Source: JBCBDX01 sp039822005 (GTDB lineage: Bacteria; Pseudomonadota; Alphaproteobacteria; Rhizobiales; Rhizobiaceae). From it: DNA of 64,000 nucleotides. The notes beneath the pieces were generated by a model that was not told the DNA's origin, ran no database searches, and saw only the letters and a list, made by a program, of their open reading frames with translations. The stretch is taken from NCBI GenBank assembly GCA_039822005.1, contig JBCBMZ010000004.1, positions 310,001-374,000 on the forward strand, read 5' to 3'. Both the position numbers and the translations under genes were made by a program. Positions 43,967 through 53,183 of the stretch are shown here, in pieces (within the stretch, counting starts at the first letter, position 1; every line of letters begins with the position of its first letter).

Positions 43967-46273
43967 TTAGGCTGCTTTCGTTGCCCGCCCACGCTCATTT
44001 TGCGCCTCGGCAAGTGTCTTTATGGCCGAACCGGGCAATGCGGAACCAAAGAAATAGCCCTGCATACGTTGAACACCGCCAATTGTTCGCAACATGGTGA
44101 CCTGCTCTTCCGTCTCGACACCTTCAACGGTTGTTCGCAAGCCAAGGCGCTGACAAATCGACAAAATACCTTCCAGCAAAGCAACGGGAGCTTCTCCGTT
44201 TGAACTATCGAGAAGGAAAGAACGATCGATCTTGATACGGTCAAGCGGCAGCTGATGAAGGTGATTAAACGACGAATAACCGGTGCCAAAGTCATCGAGC
44301 GCTACACGCACTCCTTTTGCCCGTAGTTGCAAAAGCTTGCGGGCAACAAATGCTTCATTGTGGATAAAAGATGTCTCGGTGATTTCCACTTCCAACCGGT
44401 CAGCATCAAACTCGATTTCATCAATGTAATCGAGCAACCAATCGACGAGCGAACCATCCTGAAAATCCCGGGCGGACAGATTTACGCTGACCGATATGTT
44501 CTTGGGCCACGTGTTACAGTCTCTAAGGGCGCGTTGCAGAATATGGCGGGTTAACGGAGTGATGTGCCCCATCTCTTCCGCCAACGGAATAAACTCATTG
44601 GCGCTCACGACGCCGAAAGCATCGCTTTCCCAACGCGACAGCGCTTCGCACGCTGCAAGACGCCCTGTCTTTCCACAAACAATTGGCTGATAGAGCGGAC
44701 GAATTTCACCGTTGTTGATGGCATTGACGAGCGCGCTTTTGAGAAACTGTCGCCGCAGTTGTTTTGTTTCCATCGCGCTGTTGTAGAGGCAGGTAGCGCC
44801 GATACCGTCTTCTTTGGCTTCGACAAGTGCAACACCCGCCTTGATCATCGTTTCAGAGCCATCATCGTCACTGGGCTCCACAAAAGCAGCACCGGCCGAA
44901 ACGGTAATGGCAAACTGTTCACCACGAACATTGAACGGCCGCGATAGCGCTTTGGTAAGATCAGATGCAACGCTTTTGGCGCATAGATTTTTCCCTTGGA
45001 CAAAAGCCAGAAACTCATCCGCACCCTGACGTGAAATGATGGCAGACTTTCCCAAATGCCGACGGGCAGCCAGACCAACAGCTTTTAGCATCCGGTCACC
45101 TTGAACGTGGCCTGCATTGTCGTTGATGCGTTTAAAGTCATCAATATCGAAGACAATCAGTGCCGATATCATCTCAGCGGCCGCGTTATCGAGCGCCTTT
45201 GCAACAAGACTGTGGAACAATTCGCGATTTGGCAGGCGCGTGACATTATCCGTCGTTCGCATTTGCTCAAAACGCCGACGAGCCGCTTCTTGTTCGCTAA
45301 TATCCTCAATCAGAATCACATGTCCGCCGTCAGAGCGCTCACCGCCCGACATCTCAAGAATCTGCCCGCTTTGAACCGTGCATTTGGCTTTCGGCACCCG
45401 TTCCCGGATCAATTGGTAAAGCGCAGTATCAATGCGCACGACCGCCGCTTGGCCAAAGGGCCCGAACCGGCGCAGATAGCGTATGACAGTTGCGAGTTTC
45501 CGATTGCTCAAATCAAGCGTTTCCGGCACTTGAAAAATCCGCTTTGCCTGATCATTGATGACGATTACCTGTTGCTCGTCATCAACCATGACCAGCCCGT
45601 GCGACATGGAACCTACAGCATCGCGTAGCCGCCGATCCAACTGGCGCTTTTCCAGATTGCCAGTAACCGCAAAGACAAAAGTAGAGCGCACTGACCGCGT
45701 AAGGGAAATGGCGCTGAAGAAAAATGGAATTGCCAGGATCGCCAAAACATAGTGCGACAGAGATTCCTGCCAGACAAAGCTAGTCACCAACGGCGCAAGA
45801 AGAAAGAAAAGCGATGATTTGGCAACGCCCATCGAACCGTACATGCGCACGATGACGGACGGCACAACGGCGAACGCAAACAGAACCGACAACAATGTCG
45901 CGAAGCCGTCGCCACCCAGCGCGACACCGGCGCCAGAGCAGATGCCAATGACAGCAGCACCGGCGCTGGTCGATCCGGCGCTGCGAATTTCCCAGCTGCG
46001 GTACCAGTCTTGCCCCGGCTGTTCACCACGCTTTTGAAGCTCGGATCGAGCCATGTGAAAATGGTCAATCTGAAGCAAGCGCCAAAGGCCAATCAAAGCC
46101 GCAGCGATCGCAAGAAAGATAAACAGCGGGTTGAGGGTGTCAGCGAAAATGCAGAGCATGACGGCGACCTGCAGGCATACGCCCGCAAGCAACTGGCCGC
46201 GGCCAGCGAAAAGCTGTTCGACAAAATTCTCGAACACGATCTTTTCGGCGTCTTGCTTCTTAAGTTCCGTCAT
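43967..46273 (-). CDS. Membrane GGDEF-EAL cyclic-di-GMP protein with degenerate GGDEF
   Basis: A 768-residue signalling protein. Six or so hydrophobic helices (about 28-200), a PAS-like region (about 215-330, VDDEQQVIVINDQAKRIFQ), a GGDEF domain (about 345-500) whose signature reads QGADEF in place of GGDEF, and an EAL domain (about 505-755) with EALSRW, NLSARDFQ, EITETSF, LDDFGTGYSSF, IKIDRSFL and EGVETEEQ. The EAL active site looks complete, the GGDEF site altered, so hydrolysis of c-di-GMP is the more likely activity. It is upstream of the FeeM gene on the same strand, 145 bases away. Confidence 0.9.
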   Translation of the reverse strand: MTELKKQDAEKIVFENFVEQLFAGRGQLLAGVCLQVAVMLCIFADTLNPLFIFLAIAAALIGLWRLLQIDHFHMARSELQKRGEQPGQDWYRSWEIRSAGSTSAGAAVIGICSGAGVALGGDGFATLLSVLFAFAVVPSVIVRMYGSMGVAKSSLFFLLAPLVTSFVWQESLSHYVLAILAIPFFFSAISLTRSVRSTFVFAVTGNLEKRQLDRRLRDAVGSMSHGLVMVDDEQQVIVINDQAKRIFQVPETLDLSNRKLATVIRYLRRFGPFGQAAVVRIDTALYQLIRERVPKAKCTVQSGQILEMSGGERSDGGHVILIEDISEQEAARRRFEQMRTTDNVTRLPNRELFHSLVAKALDNAAAEMISALIVFDIDDFKRINDNAGHVQGDRMLKAVGLAARRHLGKSAIISRQGADEFLAFVQGKNLCAKSVASDLTKALSRPFNVRGEQFAITVSAGAAFVEPSDDDGSETMIKAGVALVEAKEDGIGATCLYNSAMETKQLRRQFLKSALVNAINNGEIRPLYQPIVCGKTGRLAACEALSRWESDAFGVVSANEFIPLAEEMGHITPLTRHILQRALRDCNTWPKNISVSVNLSARDFQDGSLVDWLLDYIDEIEFDADRLEVEITETSFIHNEAFVARKLLQLRAKGVRVALDDFGTGYSSFNHLHQLPLDRIKIDRSFLLDSSNGEAPVALLEGILSICQRLGLRTTVEGVETEEQVTMLRTIGGVQRMQGYFFGSALPGSAIKTLAEAQNERGRATKAA

Positions 46274-46484
46274 CTCATGCCCATCACGTCCCTGTTGGAC
46301 TCTATGAGGGGTTCTTTAATGAAACTTGAAGTGGACAGGTTAATGCCGACAAGGCGGTCGGTTTGGTTAATTTATTTTACCAATTATTGTCCTGCATCAA
46401 TTTTGGTGGTAGCCAAATGTGTTTTTTAGCGCTTTGACGCGCTACGGGCTCGGGAGAAGCCTGACAAAAATAAAGGGGAGGTAA

Positions 46485-47081
46485 ATGCCTGCACTCTTGA
46501 GGCTGTCATCGTCGATTGACGCCGTTACCGCTTTCATCGGCAGGTCGGTGTCTTGGCTGATCCTTGTCGCCGTACTGGTCAGCGCCGGTAACGCAACGAT
46601 CAGGAAAATTTTCGACACATCATCAAACGCATGGCTCGAGTTGCAATGGTACCTTTACGGCGCCGTTTTCCTCTTGGCGGCAGCCTATACGCTTCAACGC
46701 AATGAACATGTCCGCATCGATGTGGCGACATCGGGCCTTTCCAAGCGGACGCGGGATTGGATCGACCTTTTCGGCCACGTTTTCTTCCTGATGCCGTTTG
46801 CTGGTCTGATGGTTTATCTGTCCTGGCCGTTTGTGATGAATTCCATTGCCGCTGGCGACATATCGGTGAATGCTGGCGGCTTGGTTTTGTGGCCAGCACG
46901 TATGATGGTGCTGGCTGGCTTCGTCCTCCTTTTTGCGCAAGGCATCTCCGAAATCATCAAGCGCTACGCGATCATCCGCGGGATCATCGAGGATGACGCC
47001 TCTACACAACATGAATTGCCACCTCTTGTTGAAGAATTGGAAAGTGCAGCCGACCTCGACAAAAGGATGAACCACAAATGA
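46485..47081 (+). CDS. dctQ: TRAP transporter small permease (DctQ)
   Basis: A 198-residue membrane protein with four helices (around LILVAVLVSAGNATIRKI, WYLYGAVFLLAAAYTLQ, HVFFLMPFAGLMVYLSWPFV and MMVLAGFVLLFAQGISEIIK) and the DctQ motif WLELQWYLYGAVFLLAA with HVRIDV. It pairs with DctM to form the sodium-driven membrane part of a TRAP carrier. Ribosome site GGGGAGG seven bases upstream. No dctP solute-binding gene is next to it here. Confidence 0.92.
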   Translation: MPALLRLSSSIDAVTAFIGRSVSWLILVAVLVSAGNATIRKIFDTSSNAWLELQWYLYGAVFLLAAAYTLQRNEHVRIDVATSGLSKRTRDWIDLFGHVFFLMPFAGLMVYLSWPFVMNSIAAGDISVNAGGLVLWPARMMVLAGFVLLFAQGISEIIKRYAIIRGIIEDDASTQHELPPLVEELESAADLDKRMNHK

Positions 47082-48922
47082 TCGAGCTACTTGCACAAAA
47101 TCTGGCACCGATCATGTTCGTGTCAGTCATGGCCATGCTTTTGCTCGGTTATCCCGTGGCTTTCACACTGGCGGCAGGCGGCCTGATCTTTTTCGTCATT
47201 GGGGTGGAATTATCCATCTATGCGCCGGGAGAAATTACGCTGTCCTGGCCGTTTCTCGGACTGCATTCGAGCCGCACTTTTGACATCATGCGCAACGACA
47301 CGTTGCTGGCCATCCCGTTCTTCACCTTTATGGGGCTGATACTGGAACGCTCGCGCATGGCCGAAGATCTCCTGGACACGATCGGCCAACTGTTCGGCCC
47401 CTTGCGCGGCGGGCTTGGCTTTGCGGTGATCCTAGTGGGCGCGCTGCTCGGTGCTACCACCGGGGTAGTTGCCGCATCCGTCATCGCGATGGGCCTCATT
47501 TCGCTGCCCATCATGATGCGCTACGGGTATGACCGGTCAGTGGCAACCGGCACCATTGCCGCGTCCGGCACATTGGCGCAAATTGTGCCGCCATCGCTCG
47601 TTCTGATCGTTATGTCGGACCAGCTGGGCCGATCCGTGGGTGACATGTATATCGGTGCGGTTTTGCCAGCGCTGATGATAATGGGACTTTATGCGCTTTA
47701 TATTCTCGCCCTAACCATCGTCATGCCAAAATCGGTTCCGGCACTTCCCCCGGAAACTCGCACCCTTGGCGGGGGTGTCATGTCACTGTTTGCGATGATC
47801 GCTGCGTCGATCGGTATTCACTACGCCGTGTTCAACTTCGTATTGACCGATTGGACTTATGAGTGGCGATTTGTTGCCGCCGCTTCGGCTGCCACCGCTT
47901 TCGCTCTCTTTGTAGCGTTGGCGAACAAATGGTTTGGTCTGGGCATCATCTCGCGCCTGACAACGCAGGTCATTATTGTACTCATACCGCCATTGGCGCT
48001 GATTTTCCTTGTTTTGGGGACCATCTTCCTTGGGATCGCCACACCGACCGAAGGCGGCGCGATGGGTGCAACGGGCGCATTAATACTGGCATTGATCAAA
48101 GGCCGCTTGCGCCTGCAAACCTTGAAAGAAGCGCTTGATTCAACGACGAAGCTGACGTCCTTTGTGATGTTTATTCTCATTGGCGCCCGCGTGTTTGCAC
48201 TGACTTTCTATGGCATCAACGGTAAGATCTGGGTCGAGGAACTGCTGCTATCACTACCCGGCGGGGAAACGGGCTTCCTCGTCGTTGTCACGGTGATCGT
48301 CTTCATCATGGGTTGCTTCCTCGACTTCTTCGAGATCGCCTTCGTCATTGTCCCACTGCTGGTTGGTCCGGCAGAAACGCTGGGGATCGACCTAATCTGG
48401 CTGGGAATCATTTTGGGTATCAACCTGCAAACTTCGTTTTTGACGCCACCTTTCGGCTTTGCCCTATTCTACCTGCGTTCCATCTCGCCAAAAGAAGATT
48501 GGGATGATGAGGTGACGGGCGAGCGTATCGAGGGCATCAAGACAGGCCAGATCTACAAAGGTGTCCTGCCGTACATCGTCATTCAGTTCGTCGCGATCAT
48601 GATCGTGATTTTTTACCCACGGCTCGTCACGCATTACAAGGATGAGCTACCGGAGATTGACCTTGATAATGTAACGATTGAATTACCCAATTTGGGTGGG
48701 AGTAACGCCGATGGTTCGCCGGCAACGCCGGGCGGCCTCGGTCTTCCCGGGCTTAATCTGAACGGCACGCCGGGCAATAGCAATGGCGGCCTGGGCTTGC
48801 CTGGTGGCCTTAATTTGAACAACGAGCCACCGCCCACGGACACTGAAAGCGAAACCGAAGAAAATGGCAGCACCGGCCTGCCTGCGCCAGGCGGTTTGAG
48901 TGGCCCACCTCCCATTCAGTAA
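47078..48922 (+). CDS. dctM: TRAP transporter large permease (DctM) with Gly/Pro-rich tail
   Basis: A 614-residue inner-membrane protein with about 12 hydrophobic helices (residues 10-530). Family marks: LLGYPVAFTLAAGGLIFF, LLAIPFFTFMGLILERSRMAEDLL, GATTGVVAASVIAMG, SGTLAQIVPPSLVLIVM, LGIATPTEGGAMGATGALIL and TSFLTPPFGFALFYLR. Its start overlaps dctQ by 4 bases. The last 65-70 residues are unusual: near-repeats of GLGLPGLNLNGTPG and GLGLPGGLNLNNEPP, then acidic and Pro-rich residues. Substrate unknown (dicarboxylate-type TRAP). Confidence 0.92.
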   Translation: MIELLAQNLAPIMFVSVMAMLLLGYPVAFTLAAGGLIFFVIGVELSIYAPGEITLSWPFLGLHSSRTFDIMRNDTLLAIPFFTFMGLILERSRMAEDLLDTIGQLFGPLRGGLGFAVILVGALLGATTGVVAASVIAMGLISLPIMMRYGYDRSVATGTIAASGTLAQIVPPSLVLIVMSDQLGRSVGDMYIGAVLPALMIMGLYALYILALTIVMPKSVPALPPETRTLGGGVMSLFAMIAASIGIHYAVFNFVLTDWTYEWRFVAAASAATAFALFVALANKWFGLGIISRLTTQVIIVLIPPLALIFLVLGTIFLGIATPTEGGAMGATGALILALIKGRLRLQTLKEALDSTTKLTSFVMFILIGARVFALTFYGINGKIWVEELLLSLPGGETGFLVVVTVIVFIMGCFLDFFEIAFVIVPLLVGPAETLGIDLIWLGIILGINLQTSFLTPPFGFALFYLRSISPKEDWDDEVTGERIEGIKTGQIYKGVLPYIVIQFVAIMIVIFYPRLVTHYKDELPEIDLDNVTIELPNLGGSNADGSPATPGGLGLPGLNLNGTPGNSNGGLGLPGGLNLNNEPPPTDTESETEENGSTGLPAPGGLSGPPPIQ

Positions 48923-48938
48923 GGCCAGAACCAACAAC

Positions 48939-48968
48939 AAAAACGGCACCCGCTGCGGTGCCGTTTTT
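48939..48968 (+). terminator. Terminator after dctM
   Basis: AAAAACGGCACC and GGTGCCGTTTTT pair around a short CGCTGC loop, ending in a run of five T residues on the plus strand, 17 bases after the dctM stop. Confidence 0.93.
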
Positions 48969-49051
48969 GTTCAAGACCTCAACCTGACCGCATTGAAAAG
49001 CATCCCTTACATCCCCATGTGCGGCTGCAAGAAGAGTGGAGGTTCGTCTCG

Positions 49052-49759
49052 ATGTTTGATGCCAAAAAACTGCTGAATGATTTCCTGAACCAACAGGTTC
49101 CGGGCACAGGCGGTTCTGTCCGCGAAAAGGGCGGCCAAGCTGTCCAAATGGCCAAGGATAATCCATTGGCCACGGGTGCCATTGCAGCCGTTTTGCTGGG
49201 CACGGGCATTGGTCGAAATCTGACTGGGTCAGCCCTGAAGTTGGGGGGCGCGGCGGCTGTCGCGGGTTTGGCGTATACCGCTTATCAAAATTACAAAGAG
49301 GGCAAAGATGCACCGTCCGATGGAGGTAGTTCCACGCAGGAGGTCCTCCCACCTCCGTCCGGTTCTGAATTTGAAATCGAGGCCGCGCCACAAGGTGCAG
49401 ATGAGTTTGCCTCTATTCTAGTAAAAGCCATGATAGCTGCCGCACGCGCTGATGGCCACATTGATGATGATGAAAGAACCCGCATTGCCGACAAGCTCTC
49501 CATGGCAGGCTTGGAAGACGATGCACAGGCGTTCATCCGCGCCGAGTTGGCCAAGCCGGTCGACATGGATCAACTCGCTAACGCCGCACAAACGGAAGCG
49601 CAGCGCGTAGAACTCTACACCGCGTCAAGGCTGGCGATCGAACCGAACACGCGTGCAGAGCGTGGCTATCTGGATATGCTCGCCGGCCGCCTTGGATTGG
49701 ATGACGGTCTTGTTGATCACATCGAAGCGACGATTGCCGGTGCGATGGCGCAAACCTGA
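49052..49759 (+). CDS. TerB-like (DUF533) protein
   Basis: From the ATG at 49052 (GGAGG about 10 bases upstream) a 235-residue protein opens with MFDAKKLLNDFLNQQVPG, contains a Gly/Ala-rich helix (GGAAAVAGLAYTAYQNY) that may span or line a membrane, then a TerB-like four-helix domain (about 130-230) with FASILVKAMIAAARADGHIDDDE and the RLAIEPNTRAERGYLDMLAGRLGL helix. DUF533/TerB domains bind metal or membrane partners in stress responses. Function not established; preceded by the dctM terminator, so it has its own promoter. Confidence 0.8.
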   Translation: MFDAKKLLNDFLNQQVPGTGGSVREKGGQAVQMAKDNPLATGAIAAVLLGTGIGRNLTGSALKLGGAAAVAGLAYTAYQNYKEGKDAPSDGGSSTQEVLPPPSGSEFEIEAAPQGADEFASILVKAMIAAARADGHIDDDERTRIADKLSMAGLEDDAQAFIRAELAKPVDMDQLANAAQTEAQRVELYTASRLAIEPNTRAERGYLDMLAGRLGLDDGLVDHIEATIAGAMAQT

Positions 49760-50021
49760 AGTTAAAAACCTCGTTTGGATGTTTTGAACCCAATCAGGAT
49801 TGCGGCCATCGCGGCAACGGTTGCTTTGGTTCTTTCTTGCATTTTGTAAGTAGCTCACACAGCCCTCCTCACAGCGTTTTTGCGCGGGACAGTACAAATG
49901 CGTCCATTGAGCCTTGGCGCCGACAAGAGTATTTTTGACCTCAGGCAAAGGCAGAGGATCACAAAAACCATATAAAGAACAAAAAAAGCGGCCAGCGTAC
50001 CCCGTGTGAAAAAGGTGCCAC

Positions 50022-50648
50022 ATGGAATATCTCGACTGGATCGTAACCGGCCTGATCGCCTCGATTAGCAGCGTAGTCATCTCGGAAGTCTACCACAGGC
50101 GATCCGCTTCAATTTCGAAAAAGACGATCGACAAATTGCGCAATGACACTGATCGCTTCCGCGACACGGTGATGAATCATATTCAAAGTATTGATGAGGA
50201 CTTTTCTGATGAGAGTCAGATGGTGCTCAATATCATTCAAAGAGAAATACGGGCGCTAGATACCTCTTTCGTGTCAAAGAGACGCGAAAACACGATCTTG
50301 ATCATCTTGTTCGTCTATTTTCTCGTCTTCGCCGCGCTCTCTGCATCAGTTTATTTTTTCACGGACATTCCGATTATCGCCGCATGCCTTATGGCTTCCT
50401 ACTTTATAATAGCGCGGCTTGTATATGATTATTTACGTGTATCACCGATTAAAAAAGAAATCAGGTCGCGATATGAAAAAATAAATGAGATTTTACACAA
50501 CTATAAAATCTCGTTTAGCGAAAAAACTTCGATCGAAAAATGGATTGTTCGGAACAGCTTTCAGTTTCTCGATCAGGAATACATGCTGAAGATCCTCACC
50601 GGCGTTCCGATATACACAGTCGCCAAGCAGGACAAGTATGACCGTTAG
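50022..50648 (+). CDS. AT-rich orphan membrane protein
   Basis: A 208-residue protein I do not recognise. One N-terminal hydrophobic segment (WIVTGLIASISSVVISEVY), a charged helix about 30-85 with coiled-coil character, then two transmembrane helices (ILIILFVYFLVFAALSASVYFF, IPIIAACLMASYFIIARLVY), and a basic C-terminal part. Codon use (ATA, AAA, TTA) is richer in A and T than in neighbouring genes, which suggests recent acquisition. It stands alone in a 262-base plus 606-base gene-poor area next to a deletion scar. Confidence 0.6.
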   Translation: MEYLDWIVTGLIASISSVVISEVYHRRSASISKKTIDKLRNDTDRFRDTVMNHIQSIDEDFSDESQMVLNIIQREIRALDTSFVSKRRENTILIILFVYFLVFAALSASVYFFTDIPIIAACLMASYFIIARLVYDYLRVSPIKKEIRSRYEKINEILHNYKISFSEKTSIEKWIVRNSFQFLDQEYMLKILTGVPIYTVAKQDKYDR

Positions 50649-50689
50649 TATAAAGTCTGTTCAATCAGCGCCAGTGATTGAGACCATGG

Positions 50690-50977
50690 CGCCTTTGCTG
50701 GGTTTGACCACGCGCTGAACAAAGACCGTCAACGCCGCGGCGACCACACCCAGCAAATCACTAAACAGTCCACCTTCAATCAAGCGAACCTGTCGCGACC
50801 ACATTACCGGCTGATGCCCCACTGACCATGCCCATGGGGCCCAAAGCGAAAATGGCCACTTTCGCCGGACCGCCGCGCGTCCGCCCTTTAGCTACAAAAG
50901 CAAAGCCGTATTCTTCTCGAAGCAGATGCAGACATGACAACGGTAACGGCCGTTGAGACGAGAGGTGATAGTCTCAT
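50690..50977 (-). pseudogene. Deletion remnant of a TAXI-type TRAP transporter operon
   Basis: Two fragments joined on the minus strand. First: an ATG at 50977 after AGGGAGG encodes MRLSPLVSTAVTVVMSASA, a signal peptide like that of TAXI solute receptors, which then runs out of frame. Second: the frame ending in a stop at 50776 reads GRTRGGPAKVAIFALGPMG then MVSGASAGNVVATGS, a clear internal segment of TRAP fused permeases (pattern RGGPAKVAVxxSxxMGxxSGSSxxNVVxTGS), preceded by EEYGFAFVAK. A further open stretch to 50690 has no sure match. The intact genes are lost. Confidence 0.75.
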
Positions 50978-51254
50978 TTGTTCCCTCCCTGAGTACTTGA
51001 CCGAAACCTCTCAGCTTCGAGATCCAAAATACTTGGACCGGGGATCAGTTAAAGCGATGCCACGGGCGCATAAAGCGTGTGAACAGATCGAGACAAAGAA
51101 CTGACGGAGTCTCGCCAGTAAGTAATCCTTAACCAACGTTAACCGTCAATTAACACTTTTGCGCCAAAATGGAGCATCTGTCGAAATGGGTCCTCCCACC
51201 GTTCCGGCACCTGTTGGGCGATTGTTCACTCACTGAATGGTCGCCCGATGCTTG

Positions 51255-52427
51255 TCAGTGCTTAGCTTGCACAAACGTTTCAATCCTGTCACAGGCCCGC
51301 TCAATATTTTCCAGCGAGCTGGCGTAGGATAGTCGCACATACCCCTCACCCAACACGCCAAAGTCCGGCCCGCCGATCATGGCGACACCCACCTCTTCGA
51401 GCAGTGCGGACGCTAATTCTTTAGCCCTCCAGCCGGTCTCACGCACATTCAAAAAAGTGTAGAACGCGCCCGCCGGCAGGATGGCTGACAAGCCGCTCAT
51501 ACCCTTCAATCGCTGATCAACAAATAGACGACGCTCATCAAACGCCCGCATCATGGCGTCGACATCATCTTGCGGCCCATCGATGGCGGCAATTCCGGCG
51601 AACTGTGCCGACGCGTTGACGCACGACCAACAATTGACAGCCAGCTTGCGTACGTTGTCGATCAGCGCATTTGGCCAAATCGACCACCCTATCCGCCAAC
51701 CGGTCATGGCCCAGGTCTTCGACCATCCATTCAAGACAATTAGTCGGTCCCGAACTGATGGATAAGTTAGAAGTGATGTATGGCCGGTGTTGTCATAGGT
51801 CATCACATCGTAAATCTCGTCGGAAAGAACGGCAACAGACGGCCACCGCTCCAAACCGGCAACAAATTCATTCAACTCAGATCTGGGTGTCACCCCGCCA
51901 GTCGGATTGGCCGGCGAGTTGATGATGACAAGCCGAGTCTTGTCCGTGATCAACGCGAGCGCCTCCACCGCTGAAAAAGCAAAGCTGTTTTCTTCTCGAA
52001 TGGGAATTGGAACCGGTGTCGCACCCGTTGCTTCTATCATGGAGCGATAAATCGGGAACCCGGGATCCGGATACATGATTTCCGATCCCGGTTCGCCAAA
52101 CAACATAATCGCTGCAAACATGGCGGGTTTGCCACCTGGCGTGACCATGACATTTTCCGGTGACACTTCAACGCCCGTCAGTGCCATCGTCCGCCGCACC
52201 ACAGCTTCCCGACAAGCAAGTGTGCCATTTGCGGGCGTATAACCATGGTGACCGTCCCGCAGCGCTTTCATGCCCGCCTCAACAATATGCGCGGGCGTAG
52301 GAAAGTCCGGTTGACCAATACCCAAATTGATGACGTCATTGCCTTGCGCCGCCAGGGCGGTTGCCCGCGCGAGTACCGCAAAAGCATTCTCCTCTCCAAT
52401 ATGATCAAAGAATGAGACAGTTTTCAT
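51255..52427 (-). CDS. Class I pyridoxal-phosphate aminotransferase
   Basis: From the ATG at 52427 the enzyme has 390 residues. Motifs of fold-type I AATs: NLGIGQPDFPTPAHI, YTPANGTLACREA, NSPANPTGGV, LSDEIYD and the Schiff-base Lys in SKTWAMTGWRIGW, then VRLSYASS with the substrate Arg. Aspartate- or aromatic-type substrates are possible and cannot be told apart by reading. An 11-residue extension to 52460 is open. A 15-base palindromic hairpin (51216-51246) sits right after the stop. Confidence 0.9.
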   Translation of the reverse strand: MKTVSFFDHIGEENAFAVLARATALAAQGNDVINLGIGQPDFPTPAHIVEAGMKALRDGHHGYTPANGTLACREAVVRRTMALTGVEVSPENVMVTPGGKPAMFAAIMLFGEPGSEIMYPDPGFPIYRSMIEATGATPVPIPIREENSFAFSAVEALALITDKTRLVIINSPANPTGGVTPRSELNEFVAGLERWPSVAVLSDEIYDVMTYDNTGHTSLLTYPSVRDRLIVLNGWSKTWAMTGWRIGWSIWPNALIDNVRKLAVNCWSCVNASAQFAGIAAIDGPQDDVDAMMRAFDERRLFVDQRLKGMSGLSAILPAGAFYTFLNVRETGWRAKELASALLEEVGVAMIGGPDFGVLGEGYVRLSYASSLENIERACDRIETFVQAKH

Positions 52428-52499
52428 GAAGGACCCCATGGCAATTGAAACAGTTCGCATTTATGGGCGTTCGACCCTTTGACCGTCAACGAGCGTTAG

Positions 52500-53183
52500 A
52501 TGATCCGCGATCCGCTAAACTGGACACCGCCGCCGAAGCCCGACGCACCCCACCTTAAGGGCCGCTATGTCGATATCATACCCTGGAAAGCGTCGAGCCA
52601 CGGCACGTCGCTTTGGGATGCCTTTGACGGCATCGTAGCGAACGAACTCCTGCTCCATTTCGGCTGGCCAAATATGGAAAAATGGGAGGACTTGGCCGCC
52701 ATTGTCGACGAATTCAACCGGTCCGGCACATTTGTCACTTGCATCTTTGCAGACAAGCAAACGGGCGACGCATTAGGCATGGCAAGTTACCTATCCATAG
52801 TGCCGGAGCATGGGCGTGTTGAAGTTGGGACCGTGGGCCACGGGCAAAAAATCCGTAACAGTCCGGCCGCGACCGAAGCACATTACCTTTTGGCCCATTA
52901 TATTTTTGATGTACTTGGCTACCGGCGATATGAGTGGAAATTGAACAACCCCAATGAGTTATCACACCGTGCCGCGAAACGTCTTGGCTTCACGTACGAA
53001 GGCGTCTTCCGACAGCATCAGGTCATGCCCTACGGCAATCGCGATACGGCGTGGTATTCGATGCTTGACCGGGAGTGGCCAAAAATCAAACGAGCCCTTG
53101 AGGCTTGGCTCTTACCGGACAATTTTGACGCTGACGGCAAACAAAAGAAAAGACTGGCAGAGATACGGGAGGAAAGACCATGA
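52500..53183 (+). CDS. GNAT family acetyltransferase (RimJ/RimL type)
   Basis: A 227-residue protein. Acetyltransf_3-type layout: GRYVDIIPWKASSHGTSLWDAF, a central core with GDALGMASYLSI and GRVEVGTVGHGQKIRNSPAATEAHYLLAHYIFD, and YRRYEWKLNNPNELSHRAAKRLGFTYEGVFRQH, the typical Asn-hinge and GF(T/R)YEG end. Proteins like this modify N-terminal or side-chain amines. Its stop overlaps the start of the SDR gene by 4 bases, so both are translated together. Confidence 0.88.
   Translation: MIRDPLNWTPPPKPDAPHLKGRYVDIIPWKASSHGTSLWDAFDGIVANELLLHFGWPNMEKWEDLAAIVDEFNRSGTFVTCIFADKQTGDALGMASYLSIVPEHGRVEVGTVGHGQKIRNSPAATEAHYLLAHYIFDVLGYRRYEWKLNNPNELSHRAAKRLGFTYEGVFRQHQVMPYGNRDTAWYSMLDREWPKIKRALEAWLLPDNFDADGKQKKRLAEIREERP

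Noticed and set aside
49771..49852. A 26-codon reverse-strand ORF (MQERTKATVAAMAAILIGF and short tail)
   Set aside because: It looks like a small membrane peptide, but there is no ribosome site upstream and no neighbour or family to support it.
51216..51246. Hairpin GGGCGA...TCGCCC as a terminator of the aminotransferase gene
   Set aside because: The stem is real, but there is no T run on either side, so I call it only a hairpin.
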